Source: Hymenobacter cavernae (lineage in GTDB: Bacteria > Bacteroidota > Bacteroidia > Cytophagales > Hymenobacteraceae). Taken from it: DNA of 64,000 bases. Numbering within the stretch: position 1 is the stretch's first letter; each line of letters begins with the position of its first letter. A program made the position numbers and the translations under genes. Shown piece by piece: positions 25,801 through 33,330 of the stretch. Under the pieces are notes generated by a model. That model saw only the letters and a program-made list of their open reading frames with translations. It did no database searches and had not been told where the DNA came from. Location: contig NZ_BMHT01000001.1 of the NCBI RefSeq assembly GCF_014641455.1, positions 978,117 to 1,042,116 on the forward strand. Direction: 5' to 3'.

Positions 25801-26420
25801 TCCAAATGCCTGGCTTAGATGGCGTTGCCACTACGCAGCTGCTGCGCCAGCACCCCAACGCCGAACGTGCGGCAACCCCCGTCATTGCCCTGACGGCCCA
25901 CGCCATGAGCGGCGAGAACGACCGGTATCGTGCGGCCGGACTTGACGGTTATTTGTCCAAGCCCTTCCGCGAAGATGAGCTATTCCGTGTTATTTCGGCT
26001 GCGCTACACGAGCGGCCGCAAGCGCCAGAACCTGTAGCAGCGCCTGTACAGGAAGCACCTGCGCCGAAGCCCGATGATGGGCCATTATATGATCTGAGCA
26101 GCATCCGCCGCCTAGCCCACGACAATGAGGCCTTCGTCCGCCGTCTGGTGCATCTCTTTATCCAGACGACGCCGCCTTGTGTGCGGGACTTGGAAGACCA
26201 CCTGGAGCACAGCCGCTGGGAAGCCTTGAGCGCCGCCGCTCACCATCTCAAAAGCTCACTCGACGGCCTGAATGTTCGCCCATTGCACAGTACTATTCGG
26301 GAAGTTGAGGCTTGCGCGTCAACTCCTATGAAGCGGGAAGAACTGGAAAAGCGGGTAAGTAATATTCGACGCGTAACGGAGCAGGTAATTGCGCAGCTAC
26401 AGGTGGAGTTTCCCGCTTAG
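22845..26420 (+). CDS. Soluble hybrid sensor histidine kinase with five PAS domains, REC and Hpt
   Basis: 1191 residues and no membrane segment. There is an N-terminal coiled coil, then PAS-like domains starting near 48, 168, 274, 408 and 549. HisKA has its His near 693 (MSHEIRTPMNG), HATPase_c has NLLSNAIKF near 806 plus DTGIGIP and GGSGLGLSI, the receiver has its Asp near 984 (VLMDIQMPGLDG), and the Hpt has its His near 1131 (AAHHLKSSLDG). The third and fourth PAS domains are close copies (QLFVARINDT / QLFVERVANT). The order His-Asp-His fits a phosphorelay whose final receiver is the NtrC-type protein encoded just upstream. The signal is unknown, probably cytoplasmic. Confidence 0.95.
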   Translation: MSSIGLRHLHRQLQWARRTQATTTDELRTLRERIQQQDIAAARQASALFQTMSTAVMVLTQNWVVALVNERLCNLFGLPDPPELYAGQHYDDLFSKITIGFQDFEAVRIQLRAVVAGQERVTGMLTTLTDGKILQCDYLPVVQNGQTMLHLWSFENVTQQQQIQQRVQELSRLAEQSPYPIIHFNRAGQALYANSAAESVLTALAAPTEQACQAHLLREIADALAEGQPRTSERQLADRFYLWTVVPLPQEESTNVYLTDITARRSAEADLLRSQLFVARINDTVPILVLLYDIEAQRVTYSNRQCYHLLGYSEAELLALDSTGLIQLVVPEDRHLLKQQLTAHQRLTDGQTVTTEYRLLRRDGTPRWFRFVSTVFTQDSDGQALQVVISAQDITKKRTTELALRQSQLFVERVANTAPNLIYIFDLKTQSNAYTNRQASSLLGYTSEELLQMGASVLPNLFPASEVRRIERHMRESQKLDDGQILNLEVYMIHRNGFVRWLRLSHSPFERDENGVVQQIVGIAEDITKWKTADEQRRAANRRLAEQNHLFRQVIDTTPHLVYLKDEQGNYLLANRATADLYGLSTAEIIRTNPDQLPIAPEEAALHLQYDRQVITTGREIVGEDTFTRPDGEVMWFYSIRRPFELADGTVQVLGVSSNITELKQTQTELRAAKEAAEENANAKQAFLANMSHEIRTPMNGVLGLASLLAKTPLDEQQRQYLDHIRHSAENLLVVINDILAMAQIGAGKIQPEATPFDLREVLQSSLHSLLPRASEKGIKLQLALPPVEVPTNVIGDPYRLRQVLLNLLSNAIKFTHQGSVWLSCQLLHTSEEALRFEFAVRDTGIGIPPHQLQNVFEAFTQASDSTAREYGGSGLGLSISRGLVELLGGEISVESVLHEGSTFRFSLPFALADAAEAPTLAETPAPSYNSLGARRVLLAEDNRINQVLVETILRNWGLHVDTAGTGAEAVTLFQQHRYDVVLMDIQMPGLDGVATTQLLRQHPNAERAATPVIALTAHAMSGENDRYRAAGLDGYLSKPFREDELFRVISAALHERPQAPEPVAAPVQEAPAPKPDDGPLYDLSSIRRLAHDNEAFVRRLVHLFIQTTPPCVRDLEDHLEHSRWEALSAAAHHLKSSLDGLNVRPLHSTIREVEACASTPMKREELEKRVSNIRRVTEQVIAQLQVEFPA

Positions 26421-26573
26421 TATTGCCACCTAGCTTCCTCTCTCCGAAAAGAACATAATTATACCTAAACTCATTTACTGATTACGGAGTTAAGTAATAA
26501 AGTAGTCAGTATCTTGTAATCGCTTCCACGGTTTCTTACCAAGCTGGCTTTTTCTTACTTAATCTCTACCGCA

Positions 26574-26690
26574 ATGTCCCTTCTGATTTTCTTTGGGCTG
26601 ATTATCGCCACCGCCATTCTCGCCCTCAATACGGTTGACAACATCAAAGCCATGCTGAAGCCCGAGCCAGTTCGCGCCAACAACCGCTAA
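26574..26690 (+). CDS. Small single-span membrane protein (38 aa)
   Basis: ATG at 26574, TAA at 26688-26690. The product begins MSLLIFFGLIIATAILALNT, a clean transmembrane helix, followed by VDNIKAMLKPEP and a basic end. It is followed within 25 bp by a strong terminator and has its own upstream gap of 150 bp, so it looks like a genuine short transcription unit. No family is recognised. A leaky -7-like TATCTTGT lies near 26510. Confidence 0.55.
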   Translation: MSLLIFFGLIIATAILALNTVDNIKAMLKPEPVRANNR

Positions 26691-26714
26691 CCTACGGCCA
26701 TTCGCCTTTTGATA

Positions 26715-26750
26715 AACAGCGCCTTTCGGTTGGAAGGCGCTGTTCTTTTA
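26715..26750 (+). terminator. Rho-independent terminator
   Basis: AACAGCGCCTTTC pairs with GGAAGGCGCTGTT across a 4-nt loop and is followed by CTTTTATA. It ends the 38-aa gene. Confidence 0.85.
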
Positions 26751-26788
26751 TAGGCGCTTTCGAGCGGAAGGAAACCTAGGTAGCGCAT

Positions 26789-26815
26789 AAAAAAAGCAGC
26801 CGTTAGGCTGCTTTT
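26789..26815 (-). terminator. Rho-independent terminator
   Basis: AAAAGCAGCC-GTTA-GGCTGCTTTT. On the minus strand it is followed by a T run and ends the T9SS-domain gene that stops at 26840. Confidence 0.85.
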
Positions 26816-26839
26816 CAAGAAAACATAGGGCGAAAACAG

Positions 26840-27220
26840 CTAGCGGATAACCAGCTTACGCATTTCGCTGCTATTGTCGGAGGCTATTTTGATGTAATAC
26901 AAACCGCCGGCGAACTTGGTCAGGTCCAGCGTTTTGGTGTAGCGGTCATTCAGTTCGCTCAGGTTTTCGCGGTAAATAACGGAGCCGATAACGTTCAGAA
27001 TCTGAAGCTCCAAGCGGCGACCTTCGAAGCCGTTGATGGCAACGTGAACAATGCCGGTGCTCGGATTAGGATAAACAAGCATCGATTTATCGTCGCTGCC
27101 GCGCGGAGCCGGGGCAACCCGCTCGGTTGCCGGCTGCGCCATCACAGCGGAAAGGCTGCTACGTGTTGCCACGAGAGTCAGCACGGTGAACAGACAAAGA
27201 AAGTGTAACCGTTTCATCAT
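26840..27220 (-). CDS. Minimal T9SS C-terminal-domain protein
   Basis: 126 residues: a signal peptide (FLCLFTVLTLVATRSSLSA), a short linker of about 25 residues, then a T9SS type A sorting domain. The sorting domain is seen in MLVYPNPSTGIVHVAI, RRLELQILNVIGSVIYRENL and GGLYYIKIASDNSSEMRKLV. There is no room for a catalytic domain, so the whole mature protein is essentially the sorting module. Such a protein would be exported by T9SS and either cleaved or attached. It may be a remnant of a larger exoprotein or a functional small surface protein. Confidence 0.8.
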   Translation of the reverse strand: MMKRLHFLCLFTVLTLVATRSSLSAVMAQPATERVAPAPRGSDDKSMLVYPNPSTGIVHVAINGFEGRRLELQILNVIGSVIYRENLSELNDRYTKTLDLTKFAGGLYYIKIASDNSSEMRKLVIR

Positions 27221-27400
27221 AAAAACACGCCAGCGTGAATAGTGCTCGCAGAATACCGTAATTAACGGCTTCCACTTAATTAAGTTGACAAAGGTAGAGA
27301 GAATGATTCATTAAACGACTTGAATATAACTCTACTTTGCGGCAAATTTTACTTTTTTCCTTGTAATCATCTCTTTAGCTACTTCTATCTCCTGAGCAAG

Positions 27401-28516
27401 TTGGATGTTCTCATTATTGGTGGTGGCCTGGGCGGCCTGACGGCAGCCTTGGATTTAGCAGGTCGTGGCTACCAGGTGGCCGTCGTTGAGCGCAAAACTT
27501 ACCCTTTCCACAAAGTATGCGGGGAGTATGTATCGAACGAAGTGCTGCCTTATTTGCGGCGGCTAGGTGCGGAGCCGGCCGCTTTACAGCCGGCCAAGCT
27601 TACCCGTTTTTTGCTTAGCTCGCCCGCTGGTCGAACCCTTACCACACCGCTCGACCTAGGTGGCTTTGGCGTGAGCCGCTACACCCTCGACCACTATCTC
27701 TACCAGCTGGCAACGGCACGCGGCGTGGCTTTTTACCAGGCCGGCACGGTGACGGATGTTACTTTCGACTCTGCCGCCGATCAGCACCAGGTGCAGCTCG
27801 CGGATGGCCGGCAGCTAACGGCGCGCGTGGTGCTGGGTGCCTACGGCAAGCGCGCCAACCTGGACCGGCAACTTCAGCGAGCCTTCTTTCAGCAACGCTC
27901 GCCTTACCTAGGGGTGAAGTACCACCTGCGCCTGGACCACCCGCGTGATGTGATTGCGCTGCACAACTTTGCCGATGGCTACGCGGGCATTTCGTCCATT
28001 GAAGATGATAAGCTCTGCTTTTGCTACCTCACCACGCGGCAGAATTTAAAAGCACACGGCACTATTCCGGAAATGGAACGGGAGGTGCTGGCCCGCAACC
28101 CACTGCTAAGTCGCATTTTCAAGGAAGCGGAGTTTCTGTACCCGCAGCCGGAGGTGATCAACGAAATATCATTTGCGCCAAAAAGCTGCGTGGAAAACCA
28201 TATTCTGCTGTGCGGCGATGCGGCGGGGCTCATTACACCGCTCTGCGGCAACGGCATGGCCATGGCCATTCACGGCGCTCAGCTCGCGGCGGCGGGTGTC
28301 GATAAATTTCTGGCCGGAAAGCTAGATCGGGCGGCGCTGGAAGCCAATTACCGCCACGACTGGCAGGTGCATTTTGGGGCACGCCTGCGCGTGGGGCGGC
28401 TGGTACAGCGGCTATTTGGGCACCCGATTCTGAGCGAGGCGGCCGTGGGCGGCCTGCGCCACTGGCCGGCTGCCGTGCGCGCCATTATGCAACGCACGCA
28501 CGGGCAACCGTTTTAG
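27401..28516 (+). CDS. FAD-dependent oxidoreductase, geranylgeranyl-reductase-like
   Basis: About 371 residues. The Rossmann start DVLIIGGGLGGLTAALDLAG and the ERKTYPFHKVCGEYVSNEVL segment place it with the geranylgeranyl reductase / aromatic-ring hydroxylase branch. LLCGDAAGLITPLCGNGMAM is the second FAD motif. No ATG is available; TTG at 27401 puts the start at the Rossmann strand. It is the first of three same-strand genes with a type III polyketide synthase and a methyltransferase, where related flavoproteins hydroxylate or reduce the alkyl-phenolic product. Confidence 0.85.
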   Translation: MDVLIIGGGLGGLTAALDLAGRGYQVAVVERKTYPFHKVCGEYVSNEVLPYLRRLGAEPAALQPAKLTRFLLSSPAGRTLTTPLDLGGFGVSRYTLDHYLYQLATARGVAFYQAGTVTDVTFDSAADQHQVQLADGRQLTARVVLGAYGKRANLDRQLQRAFFQQRSPYLGVKYHLRLDHPRDVIALHNFADGYAGISSIEDDKLCFCYLTTRQNLKAHGTIPEMEREVLARNPLLSRIFKEAEFLYPQPEVINEISFAPKSCVENHILLCGDAAGLITPLCGNGMAMAIHGAQLAAAGVDKFLAGKLDRAALEANYRHDWQVHFGARLRVGRLVQRLFGHPILSEAAVGGLRHWPAAVRAIMQRTHGQPF

Positions 28517-28579
28517 CACCAAATTTTACCTGTTCGGCTTACCGACCACTGCCCAGGTAAATTGCGTATACTGCACTCA

Positions 28580-29707
28580 ATGACCACGTACCTGTGTGCC
28601 ATCGGCACGGCCACCCCTCCGCACCTTATTCCTCAGCCTCAGATTGCCGACTTTATGGCGTCGGCGCTGCAACTTGATGCGCCTGATACGCGCAAGCTTC
28701 AGGCCTTGTACCGGGTATCGGGTATTGGTCAGCGCTACTCGGTGCTGCCAGACTACGGGCGGGTGAATGGCGAGTTTACCTTCTTCCCTAATAGCCCTGA
28801 TTTAGAGCCTTTTCCGACGGTCGGCCAGCGCATGGGCGTGTATCGGGAGCACGCCTTGCCGCTGTCGGTGGCCGCCGTGCACGACTGTTTGCGGCAGGTG
28901 CCGGATGTGGCTCCCAGCGCCATTACGCACCTTATCACGGTGAGTTGCACGGGCATGTATGCGCCGGGGCTGGATATTGAGCTGGTCGCGAACCTAGGTT
29001 TGTCGACGGCCGTTCGGCGTACGTGCGTCAATTTTATGGGCTGCTACGCAGCATTCAACGCCCTGAAGCTGGCCGAAGCTTTTTGCCAGGCCGATGCCGA
29101 CGCATGCGTTCTGGTTGTGTGTACGGAGCTGTGTACCATTCACTTCCAGAAGAATCACGAGGAAGATCATCTGGTGTCAAATGCTTTGTTTGGGGATGGT
29201 TCGGCGGCGGCGCTGGTGCGGAGCCGCCCGGCTAAGCACGGACCTAGCCTGGCGCTTACGGCTTTTCACTGCGAGATAGAGCCGGATGGCCACGCCGATA
29301 TGGCGTGGCACATCAACGACTTCGGCTTTGAAATGACGCTTTCTTCTTACGTGCCGCGCATGATTCAGCGGGGCATCCGGCAGCTGACCGATGGCTTGCT
29401 GCGTAACTTACCCGTCGAGCTAGCTGACATTCAGGCGTTTGCTATTCACCCCGGTGGGCGCAAGATTCTGGAGACTATCGAAAAAGAGCTAGGTCTTACG
29501 ACCAACGACAACCGCTTTGCCTACAGCGTGCTGCGCGACTACGGCAACATGTCGTCGGCGACGGTGCTGTTTGTGCTGCGCGAGCTGCTGCAAAGCCTAA
29601 CGCCCGCCAACAACCAAGAGCCGGTGCTGAGTTTCGCCTTTGGCCCCGGTCTGACCCTGGAAGCGATGCTGCTGACTGTAGCGTATTGCGAGTGCGCCGC
29701 TTTGTAA
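28580..29707 (+). CDS. Type III polyketide synthase (chalcone/stilbene synthase family)
   Basis: 375 residues. The catalytic triad is visible: Cys155 in NFMGCYAAFNALKLAE, His290 in AIHPGGRKILE and Asn323 in YGNMSSATVLFVL. The C-terminal FGPGLTLEAMLL is the family signature. Such homodimeric enzymes extend an acyl-CoA with malonyl-CoA; bacterial members with flanking flavoprotein and methyltransferase genes usually make alkylresorcinols or alkylpyrones. The ATG at 28580 is chosen. It lies 63 bp after the flavoprotein gene and 99 bp before the methyltransferase. Confidence 0.93.
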   Translation: MTTYLCAIGTATPPHLIPQPQIADFMASALQLDAPDTRKLQALYRVSGIGQRYSVLPDYGRVNGEFTFFPNSPDLEPFPTVGQRMGVYREHALPLSVAAVHDCLRQVPDVAPSAITHLITVSCTGMYAPGLDIELVANLGLSTAVRRTCVNFMGCYAAFNALKLAEAFCQADADACVLVVCTELCTIHFQKNHEEDHLVSNALFGDGSAAALVRSRPAKHGPSLALTAFHCEIEPDGHADMAWHINDFGFEMTLSSYVPRMIQRGIRQLTDGLLRNLPVELADIQAFAIHPGGRKILETIEKELGLTTNDNRFAYSVLRDYGNMSSATVLFVLRELLQSLTPANNQEPVLSFAFGPGLTLEAMLLTVAYCECAAL

Positions 29708-29806
29708 GCTAATCTTTTTCTGATCTCTACGCAGCATAAAACCTAGGCTTAACTGATGCCTTACGGGCATTTATGCTGTATGCGCCTTACAGAACCTAGC
29801 CTCCCA

Positions 29807-30535
29807 ATGGATTTCAGCCGCCGCGCTACGGAAGAAGAGTTGATGGATAATCTCACCTTAGCTTCCGACGACCTACGCCGGAATCTGGACGAGCTGGAAA
29901 CCGTGAACACCTGGCTGGGCGGCTATGCGCCGGTTTTGCAGGCGCTGGACGCGTTGCGCCGCCGTTTTCCGCGGCAAGAAACCTGCTTACAGGTGGCAGA
30001 CCTAGGTTGTGGCGGCGGCGACACGCTTCGCCGCATGGCTGCCTGGGCGCGAAAGCGCGGAGAGCAGCTAGCTTTCATCGGCATTGACGCTAACACCTTT
30101 ATGCTGAACTACGCCGCGGCGCGCAGTCAGCAATACCCGGAGATTGAGTATCAGCAGGCGGATGTATTTGCGCCGGCATTTCAGGCGCAGCAATATGATA
30201 TTATCACGGCTAGTCTCTTTTGCCACCACTTCCCCGACGAGCAGCTCGTAACCCTTCTGCGGCAGTGGCAGCGGCAGGCTCGTGTCTGCGTTATTATCAA
30301 CGATTTGCACCGGCATTGGCTGGCTTATTACAGCATCAAGTGGCTTACGCGGCTGTTTCGGGGCTCTTATCTGGTGCAAAACGACGCGCCGCTTTCCGTC
30401 GCCCGCGCCTTCACCCGCCAGGATTGGCAGCAGCTTCTCCAGCGTGCCGGCATTACCAAATACCAGCTGCGCTGGCGCTGGGCCTTCCGCTGGCAGGTTG
30501 TTATTGAGAATGACTTCGGCGGAGCGACTGAGTAA
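29807..30535 (+). CDS. Class I SAM-dependent methyltransferase of the type III PKS cluster
   Basis: About 242 residues. The SAM-binding motif I is VADLGCGGGDTLRRMA, followed by the acidic strand FIGIDANTFML and ASLFCHHFPDEQL. The N-terminal RRATEEELMDNLTLASDDL is a conserved feature of methyltransferases that accompany bacterial type III polyketide synthases. It probably O- or C-methylates the phenolic product; the exact position is unknown. The start is taken at the ATG at 29807; ATGs at 29756 and 29780 are possible. A repeat region follows. Confidence 0.85.
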   Translation: MDFSRRATEEELMDNLTLASDDLRRNLDELETVNTWLGGYAPVLQALDALRRRFPRQETCLQVADLGCGGGDTLRRMAAWARKRGEQLAFIGIDANTFMLNYAAARSQQYPEIEYQQADVFAPAFQAQQYDIITASLFCHHFPDEQLVTLLRQWQRQARVCVIINDLHRHWLAYYSIKWLTRLFRGSYLVQNDAPLSVARAFTRQDWQQLLQRAGITKYQLRWRWAFRWQVVIENDFGGATE

Positions 30536-30540
30536 AAATC

Positions 30541-30718
30541 GTTGTCATCCTGAGCTTGCGAAGGACCTTCCTCTCCTTTTCGACAAACCTAGCTAAACGC
30601 GAAAAGCCCCAAGTTAGCTCTGGGGTTAATTAGAAGCTTCTCGTTGAGAAGAAAGCTTGTCGCTAAAAAGAGGAAGGTCACGCCGCTTGATGCGCGGAAT
30701 CTTCGTCAGGATGACAGA
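30541..30718. repeat. Intergenic inverted repeat of the GTCATCCTGA type
   Basis: TGTCATCCTGA (30543-30553) and TCAGGATGACA (30706-30716) are inverted ends. Just inside, AGGACCTTCCTCT (30562-30574) faces AGAGGAAGGTC (30669-30679). Between them a CCCCA/TGGGG hairpin (about 30607-30626) could end the PKS cluster. The plan resembles short non-autonomous repeats found in many genomes between convergent genes. Confidence 0.6.
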
Positions 30719-30738
30719 TGATTTACTCAGTCACCCAC

Positions 30739-31641
30739 TCACCAGAGGTGCGCGGCGACGCGGAAGGTATTCGCGTGCGCTTCGATGATGTCGACCAAGC
30801 GCTCGGAGTAGCCGCCGCCCATGCACACGACTACCGGAACTTGCTGGCGCTGACATAGTTCCAGCACAAATTGGTCGCGCTGGCGGCAGCCGTCGCGGCT
30901 GAGCGCCAGGTAGCCTAGCTTGTCGGTCGCCAGCACATCGACGCCGGCCAGGTAGAAAATGAAGTCGGGGGCTACTTCGTCGAGCAGGCGGGGCAGCGTG
31001 GCGCCCAGCAATGCCAGGTACGCGTCGTCGCCCGTGCCGTCGGGCAAAGCCAAGTCCAGGTCGGAGTGCTCTTTGCGGTGCGGGTAGTTGCGGGTGCCGT
31101 GCACGGAAAAGGTGAACACCCTAGGTTCGTGCTGAAAGATGGCCGCCGTGCCATTGCCCTGGTGCACATCCAGATCTATTATCAGAACCTTCTGAATGCT
31201 AGGCTCATGCGTCAGCAGGTAGTTGGCAGCCGCGGCCTGATCGTTGAGCAGACAAAACCCTTCGCCGTGGTCGGCGAAGGCGTGGTGCGTGCCCCCGGCT
31301 ACGTTGAAGGCAATGCCCTGCTGCAAAGCCCGACGCGCGCATTCGATAGTGCCGCCCAGAATAGTTATCTCTCTGATAAACAGCGCCTCCGACCACGGAA
31401 ACCCGGTTACGCGCTCTTCCTGCCTGGTCAGCTGCCCATGTTGCAGACGATAATAGTAATCAGCCGTGTGCGTGCGCAAAATTTCGGCTGCCGGCGGTGG
31501 CACGGACGTGAAGAAGCTAGCTTCCGTTACGGTGCCTTCCCGCAGTAATTGCTCAGGCAACAGCTCGTATTTGAGCATGGGAAAACGGTGCCCGGCCGGC
31601 AGCGGATGCGCGTAGCAAGGCGCCCAGGCAATAGAAAACAT
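30739..31641 (-). CDS. Histone deacetylase-like amidohydrolase
   Basis: A 300-residue member of the HDAC/acetylpolyamine amidohydrolase superfamily. GGTHHAFADHGEGFCLLND carries the active-site His pair, VLIIDLDVHQGNG the Asp-x-His zinc ligands, and YLAGVDVLATDKLGYLALS the second zinc Asp. VVVCMGGGYSERLVDI is the glycine-rich end. In bacteria these remove acetyl groups from small amines or proteins; acetoin-utilisation relatives also exist. The ATG at 31641 (MFSIAWAPCYAHPLP) is chosen. It is convergent with the PKS cluster, so a shared role is not indicated. Confidence 0.9.
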   Translation of the reverse strand: MFSIAWAPCYAHPLPAGHRFPMLKYELLPEQLLREGTVTEASFFTSVPPPAAEILRTHTADYYYRLQHGQLTRQEERVTGFPWSEALFIREITILGGTIECARRALQQGIAFNVAGGTHHAFADHGEGFCLLNDQAAAANYLLTHEPSIQKVLIIDLDVHQGNGTAAIFQHEPRVFTFSVHGTRNYPHRKEHSDLDLALPDGTGDDAYLALLGATLPRLLDEVAPDFIFYLAGVDVLATDKLGYLALSRDGCRQRDQFVLELCQRQQVPVVVCMGGGYSERLVDIIEAHANTFRVAAHLW

Positions 31642-31711
31642 GCTTTTGATGTGTTGATGAAGTAATATGCTGATGTGACACCAACTCATCAGCACATCAT
31701 CTTCCAAGGTC

Positions 31712-31745
31712 TAAAAACAAAAATAACCGCCAGGCAGGGGCGGTT
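31712..31745 (-). terminator. Rho-independent terminator of tRNA-Val
   Basis: On the minus strand AACCGCC-loop-GGCGGTT is followed by ATTTTTGTTTTT. It lies 25 bp beyond the tRNA 3' end. Confidence 0.8.
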
Positions 31746-31769
31746 ACTTTCGGACTCCTGGCTTTCTAG

Positions 31770-31844
31770 TGAGGCGTACTGGGCTCGAACCAGTGACCTC
31801 TACCCTGTCAAGGTAGCGCTCTGAACCAGCTGAGCTAACACCCC
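31770..31844 (-). tRNA. tRNA-Val (anticodon GAC)
   Basis: Read on the minus strand the cloverleaf is complete. The acceptor GGGGTGT pairs with ACGCCTC, with two wobble pairs. The D arm is GCTC...GAGC, the anticodon stem CTACC/GGTAG has loop TTGACAA (anticodon GAC), and the T arm CTGGTTCGAGCCCAG is intact. CCA is not encoded. Confidence 0.92.
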
Positions 31845-32033
31845 AAAGCCATCTGGCGGCGGCCGGAAGGAAGTAAATATACACTTTGTGCCGGCATTTG
31901 GAATAGCCGACCTGAAAATTATTTTCAAAGTGCGCACGTAAGCCGTTGCAACCTTCTCATTAGGTGCAAGTATAGCATTATACAAACATTTAGTGCGCTT
32001 TTCCAAATCCCGCTCTTTAGCCTCTTTCCCTCT

Positions 32034-32681
32034 ATGAAAAAGCTTCTTCTCTCCCTCACGTTTGTTCTGCTCACGCTTGCTTCGGTGCGGGCCCAGGAAG
32101 GACCTCCCGGCGTTCGTTCCTCCACCGATTACGCCCCCGGCACCACCGAATCGCGCAACAACGGCTTTGGCGTGAAAGGCGGCTGGAACATCTCTAACGT
32201 GCACGGCGACAACAAAAATACCCTTTCTAACCGCGACAACCTGAACAACTTCATGGCAGGCATTTACGCGCAGTTTGCCCTGAATAACAAGTTTTCCGTC
32301 CAGCCGGAGTTTTTGTACTCGCGCAAAGGATATCGCCTTAACAAAGCGACACTTTCTGCTGACTCCACGGTTCGCCTTGACTACCTGCAAATACCTGTTC
32401 TGCTGGTTTACAACTTCTTAGACAACGTAAGTGTGCACGTTGGTCCTCAAGTATCATTGCTTGCCAACATCAACAGAGACCTGAGCATCAGTGCTGCGGG
32501 ATTACATAGCTTAGATTATGGTGTCGTTGGCGGCTTGGAAGCCCGCATTGGTCCGGCTCGCTTAGGTGCGCGCTATGATCTAGGTTTAGCGAAGATTTAC
32601 AAGACCTCTATTTTGCCCGCGGGCAACAAAGTCTACAACCAGACCTTGCAGGTGTACCTAGGTCTTGGCTTCTCGCAGTAA
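32034..32681 (+). CDS. Outer-membrane beta-barrel (PorT-type) protein
   Basis: 215 residues with a signal peptide (MKKLLLSLTFVLLTLASVRA). The mature part contains alternating strands: FGVKGGWNISNVHGD, FMAGIYAQFALNNKFSVQPE, LDYLQIPVLLVYNF, VSVHVGPQVSLL, and it ends in LQVYLGLGFSQ with the C-terminal aromatic/Gln of barrels. This is the 'outer membrane beta-barrel' domain common in Bacteroidota, with eight to ten strands. The role is unknown; many are small porins or T9SS accessories. It is monocistronic, with a terminator behind it. Confidence 0.85.
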   Translation: MKKLLLSLTFVLLTLASVRAQEGPPGVRSSTDYAPGTTESRNNGFGVKGGWNISNVHGDNKNTLSNRDNLNNFMAGIYAQFALNNKFSVQPEFLYSRKGYRLNKATLSADSTVRLDYLQIPVLLVYNFLDNVSVHVGPQVSLLANINRDLSISAAGLHSLDYGVVGGLEARIGPARLGARYDLGLAKIYKTSILPAGNKVYNQTLQVYLGLGFSQ

Positions 32682-32706
32682 CTTATTGAGTGCTATTCTC
32701 TTTTAC

Positions 32707-32736
32707 AAGGAAGCCTGTTTGGGCTTCCTTTTTTTG
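32707..32736 (+). terminator. Rho-independent terminator
   Basis: AAGGAAGCC-TGTTTG-GGCTTCCTT followed by TTTTT ends the beta-barrel gene. Confidence 0.9.
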
Positions 32737-32773
32737 TTCTTCACTTTACTGGCAAAGCTAGCTTCCCTTCCGT

Positions 32774-33307
32774 ATGCCTGACTACCAAGCCGTTGCCTTC
32801 AACCAGCACCTGTTAGCCGCCATCAACCAGAGCCGGGAGCTGCTGCTGGAGCATGGCATGGGTGCGCTGGGAGCGTGGGCGCTGCTCAACCTGCTGGTGA
32901 GTGGCTACTTCGTGGCCCACACCGATAAGCGCACCGAGCTGCACTACTTCCACCAGATGAACGTCGGCTGGAATTTCGTGAATGCGCTACTGGCGGTGGC
33001 GGGCGTTTTGCGCGCCCACCCTAATCATGTGGAAGGAATGGACCTCGCCACCAGCCTCACCGATCAGTTCACGACCGAGAAAATTCTGCTGTTCAATGCG
33101 GGCCTCGATGTAGCGTACCTAGCTTGCGGAAGCTGGCTGCGCGCCCGCGCCGCGTCATCTCAGCAGTTGCCAGAGCGCCTGTTGGGCTTTGGCCGGTCGT
33201 TGTGGCTGCAAGGCGGCTTTCTGTTCCTCTTCGACCTAGGTTTTTACCTGCGCTATCATTCTTTTGCCGCGGAGCTGCTGAACCTGCTGGCCGCCGTAAA
33301 AAGCTAG
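32774..33307 (+). CDS. Hypothetical multi-pass membrane protein (177 aa)
   Basis: Four hydrophobic segments are visible: GALGAWALLNLLVSGYFVA, FVNALLAVAGVL, ILLFNAGLDVAYLACGSWL and LWLQGGFLFLFDLGFYLRY. Charged loops contain ELHYFHQMNVGWN between helices 1 and 2, a recurring pattern in small Bacteroidota membrane proteins of unknown function. No transporter or enzyme motif is seen. It is a single gene with a terminator behind it, followed by a REP-like repeat. Confidence 0.65.
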   Translation: MPDYQAVAFNQHLLAAINQSRELLLEHGMGALGAWALLNLLVSGYFVAHTDKRTELHYFHQMNVGWNFVNALLAVAGVLRAHPNHVEGMDLATSLTDQFTTEKILLFNAGLDVAYLACGSWLRARAASSQQLPERLLGFGRSLWLQGGFLFLFDLGFYLRYHSFAAELLNLLAAVKS

Positions 33308-33330
33308 CTTTCAGTTTTTCGCATAAAACA

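Noticed and set aside
26421..26573. Search for an additional gene between the hybrid kinase and the 38-aa ORF
   Set aside because: Only stop-rich AT-rich sequence.
30739..31641. Inclusion of the HDAC-like gene in the type III PKS cluster
   Set aside because: It is convergent and separated by a repeat element, so shared function is unsupported.
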